A stretch of DNA of 5,819 nucleotides from NCBI GenBank assembly GCA_016198635.1, contig JACQIF010000063.1:1-5819 (forward strand). Direction: 5' to 3'. The notes below the pieces were generated by a model. The model searched no databases, was not told the DNA's origin, and saw only the letters and a list, made by a program, of their open reading frames with translations. Shown here one piece after another: positions 4,784 to 5,819 of the stretch. The first letter of the stretch is position 1. Every line of letters starts with the position of its first letter. The DNA comes from Candidatus Aenigmatarchaeota archaeon (GTDB lineage Archaea > Aenigmatarchaeota > Aenigmatarchaeia > PWEA01 > JACQIF01). The translations under genes and the position numbers were made by a program.

Positions 4784-5819
4784 TTGGCCTCCCCCCTTTT
4801 GTATCCTGCGAATCCTAGGAGCATGCTGACCTCCGCGCGCGTCAGGCTGCCTACCGCGAACAGTATGCCAGTGTATGTTATGGCCAACAGTGTTCCGATG
4901 ACTACCATGTCCAACAACGTAACGATTTTCACAAATCCTGACGCTGCATATACAACAAGAGCCGCGAACAGCGGCTTGGCGAAGATCATTATATTCTCCC
5001 TGGACAGCGTTCGGCTTAACAGCATATATGACAGTATCTCTAACGTGCGTACGGTGAGCATCGCTATCGACGCTCCTACGAGGCCCGCGCTCTTGGTGAG
5101 CGTCACCAAAAGAGCTATCGTTGCAACGGTTATTGTGAAAGTCGTCTTTGTTATGACATCTGGCCTGTCTACCGCTGCGTAATAAGACTGCAAGACGTTT
5201 ATCGTGGCTATAGGAACGACCGTGAAGGCGAGGATCGAGAGGGATGCCGCCGATCCGATGAATTCTGCACCATAGAAGACTGTGACGATTGGTTTCGCCA
5301 TGGCCGACAGCAGGAACGCAATAGGGAACGCCATAATCAGGATGTACTTTAGCGAGTACGTAAGGATTCTTCGCGCTTCATTCGTTGAGCGTGCCGCGGA
5401 GAGATAGGGGTTTATGACAAATGCCGTTATCGGGATGATGCTTACGGACGCCACGGCCCAGCCCGCGGCGATCCTGTAGAAGCCCAGCTGCTCGACGGGG
5501 AGCAATGACGCCACGATGAACTGGTCTATGGAGCCGTATACGGAGCCTATCAGCGACGCTCCAGCTATCCACATACCGAACCGCTTTATCTCCTTGCCCT
5601 TTATCGGGCTGGATATACTGGAAAACACGTTTGTATGCCTCCTGAAGAGTTGAGCGGCGAATGCCACGAGCAGTAGCGCATACACGACTACTGTGCCTAC
5701 CATAGCCCCCGCAAGACCAAAGCCTATCGCGAGCGCGCCCACGACTATAAAGAACCGTAGCACATTTTCGAGCAAGAGATACGCAGACGTCATGGAGAAG
5801 TCCTTGAACGCGGACATGA
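4780..5819 (-). CDS. Polysaccharide/lipid-linked oligosaccharide flippase, Wzx/MOP superfamily (5' end outside window)
   Basis: At least 345 residues of a polytopic membrane protein are present, with about ten hydrophobic segments (roughly 14-33, 36-58, 82-106, 113-135, 153-173, 190-213, 226-241, 246-266, 278-296, 301-322, counted from the Met at 5817). The stretch SIDQFIVASLLPVEQLGFYRIA (96-117) followed by INPYLSAAR (135-143) is typical of the second half of Wzx/RfbX-type transporters. It would move a lipid-linked glycan from the cytoplasmic to the outer face of the membrane. Family members usually have 12-14 segments and 420-500 residues, and the visible start resembles the middle of such proteins. 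The Met at 5817 is therefore probably internal, with roughly 100-150 residues lying beyond the window. The stop TGA (4782-4780) overlaps the ATG of the downstream glycosyltransferase, so the two are likely co-translated. Confidence 0.9.
   Translation of the reverse strand, partial: MSAFKDFSMTSAYLLLENVLRFFIVVGALAIGFGLAGAMVGTVVVYALLLVAFAAQLFRRHTNVFSSISSPIKGKEIKRFGMWIAGASLIGSVYGSIDQFIVASLLPVEQLGFYRIAAGWAVASVSIIPITAFVINPYLSAARSTNEARRILTYSLKYILIMAFPIAFLLSAMAKPIVTVFYGAEFIGSAASLSILAFTVVPIATINVLQSYYAAVDRPDVITKTTFTITVATIALLVTLTKSAGLVGASIAMLTVRTLEILSYMLLSRTLSRENIMIFAKPLFAALVVYAASGFVKIVTLLDMVVIGTLLAITYTGILFAVGSLTRAEVSMLLGFAGYKRGEAK
4788..4796 (-). promoter_or_regulatory. Shine-Dalgarno for the second glycosyltransferase
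   Basis: Read on the minus strand this is GGGGGGAGG, ending 4 nt before the ATG at 4783 and located in the last codons of the flippase gene. The GGAGG core is strong though close to the start. With the ATGA overlap it supports the 4783 start and translational coupling. Confidence 0.7.

Noticed and set aside
5815..5817. ATG at 5817 as the true start of the flippase
   Set aside because: The protein from here has only about ten membrane segments and starts with sequence typical of the middle of Wzx-type proteins. The frame is still open at the window edge.

Overview
The window looks like a stretch of an archaeal surface-glycan (exopolysaccharide, S-layer or lipid-linked oligosaccharide) biosynthesis locus. 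The archaeal reading rests on promoter architecture. The gene at 2548 has a TTTAAATA box centred about 27 nt before its ATG, no Shine-Dalgarno, and therefore very probably a leaderless mRNA. The divergent gene starting at 2377 has a similar AT-rich box and almost no room for a leader. The two genes that sit inside operons (starts at 78 and 4783) instead have strong GGAGG-type Shine-Dalgarno sequences and ATGA stop/start overlaps. Leaderless first genes with SD-led internal genes are typical of many archaea. I cannot fix the lineage: Thermoplasmata, Nitrososphaeria and DPANN/Micrarchaeota all remain possible.

Layout: 1-81 (+) is the tail of an unidentified gene, coupled by a 4-nt overlap to a GT4-type glycosyltransferase (78-1160, +). 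Two bases later, convergent to it, ends a sugar C-methyltransferase (1163-2377, -). A 170-bp divergent intergenic region (2378-2547) holds two promoters and, between them, three perfect inverted repeats in tandem, each with 8-nt arms. Next is an NAD-dependent nucleotide-sugar decarboxylase/dehydratase resembling UDP-glucuronate decarboxylase (2548-3618, +). Its 3' end overlaps by 35 bp the 3' end of a second GT4-type glycosyltransferase (3584-4783, -). That gene is translationally coupled to an upstream polysaccharide flippase of the Wzx/MOP type, which runs off the right edge (4780-5819, -).

How they may work together: the decarboxylase/dehydratase-like enzyme and the C-methyltransferase would make a modified, possibly branched, nucleotide sugar. 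The two glycosyltransferases would add sugars to a lipid-linked glycan on the cytoplasmic face, and the flippase would move the lipid-linked product across the membrane. Substrates cannot be read from the sequence. Both sugar-modifying genes share the divergent control region, so common regulation is plausible.

The protein genes are recognisable family members. The least explained element is the triple palindrome array at 2431-2492. No mobile element, CRISPR array, tRNA or rRNA was recognised.
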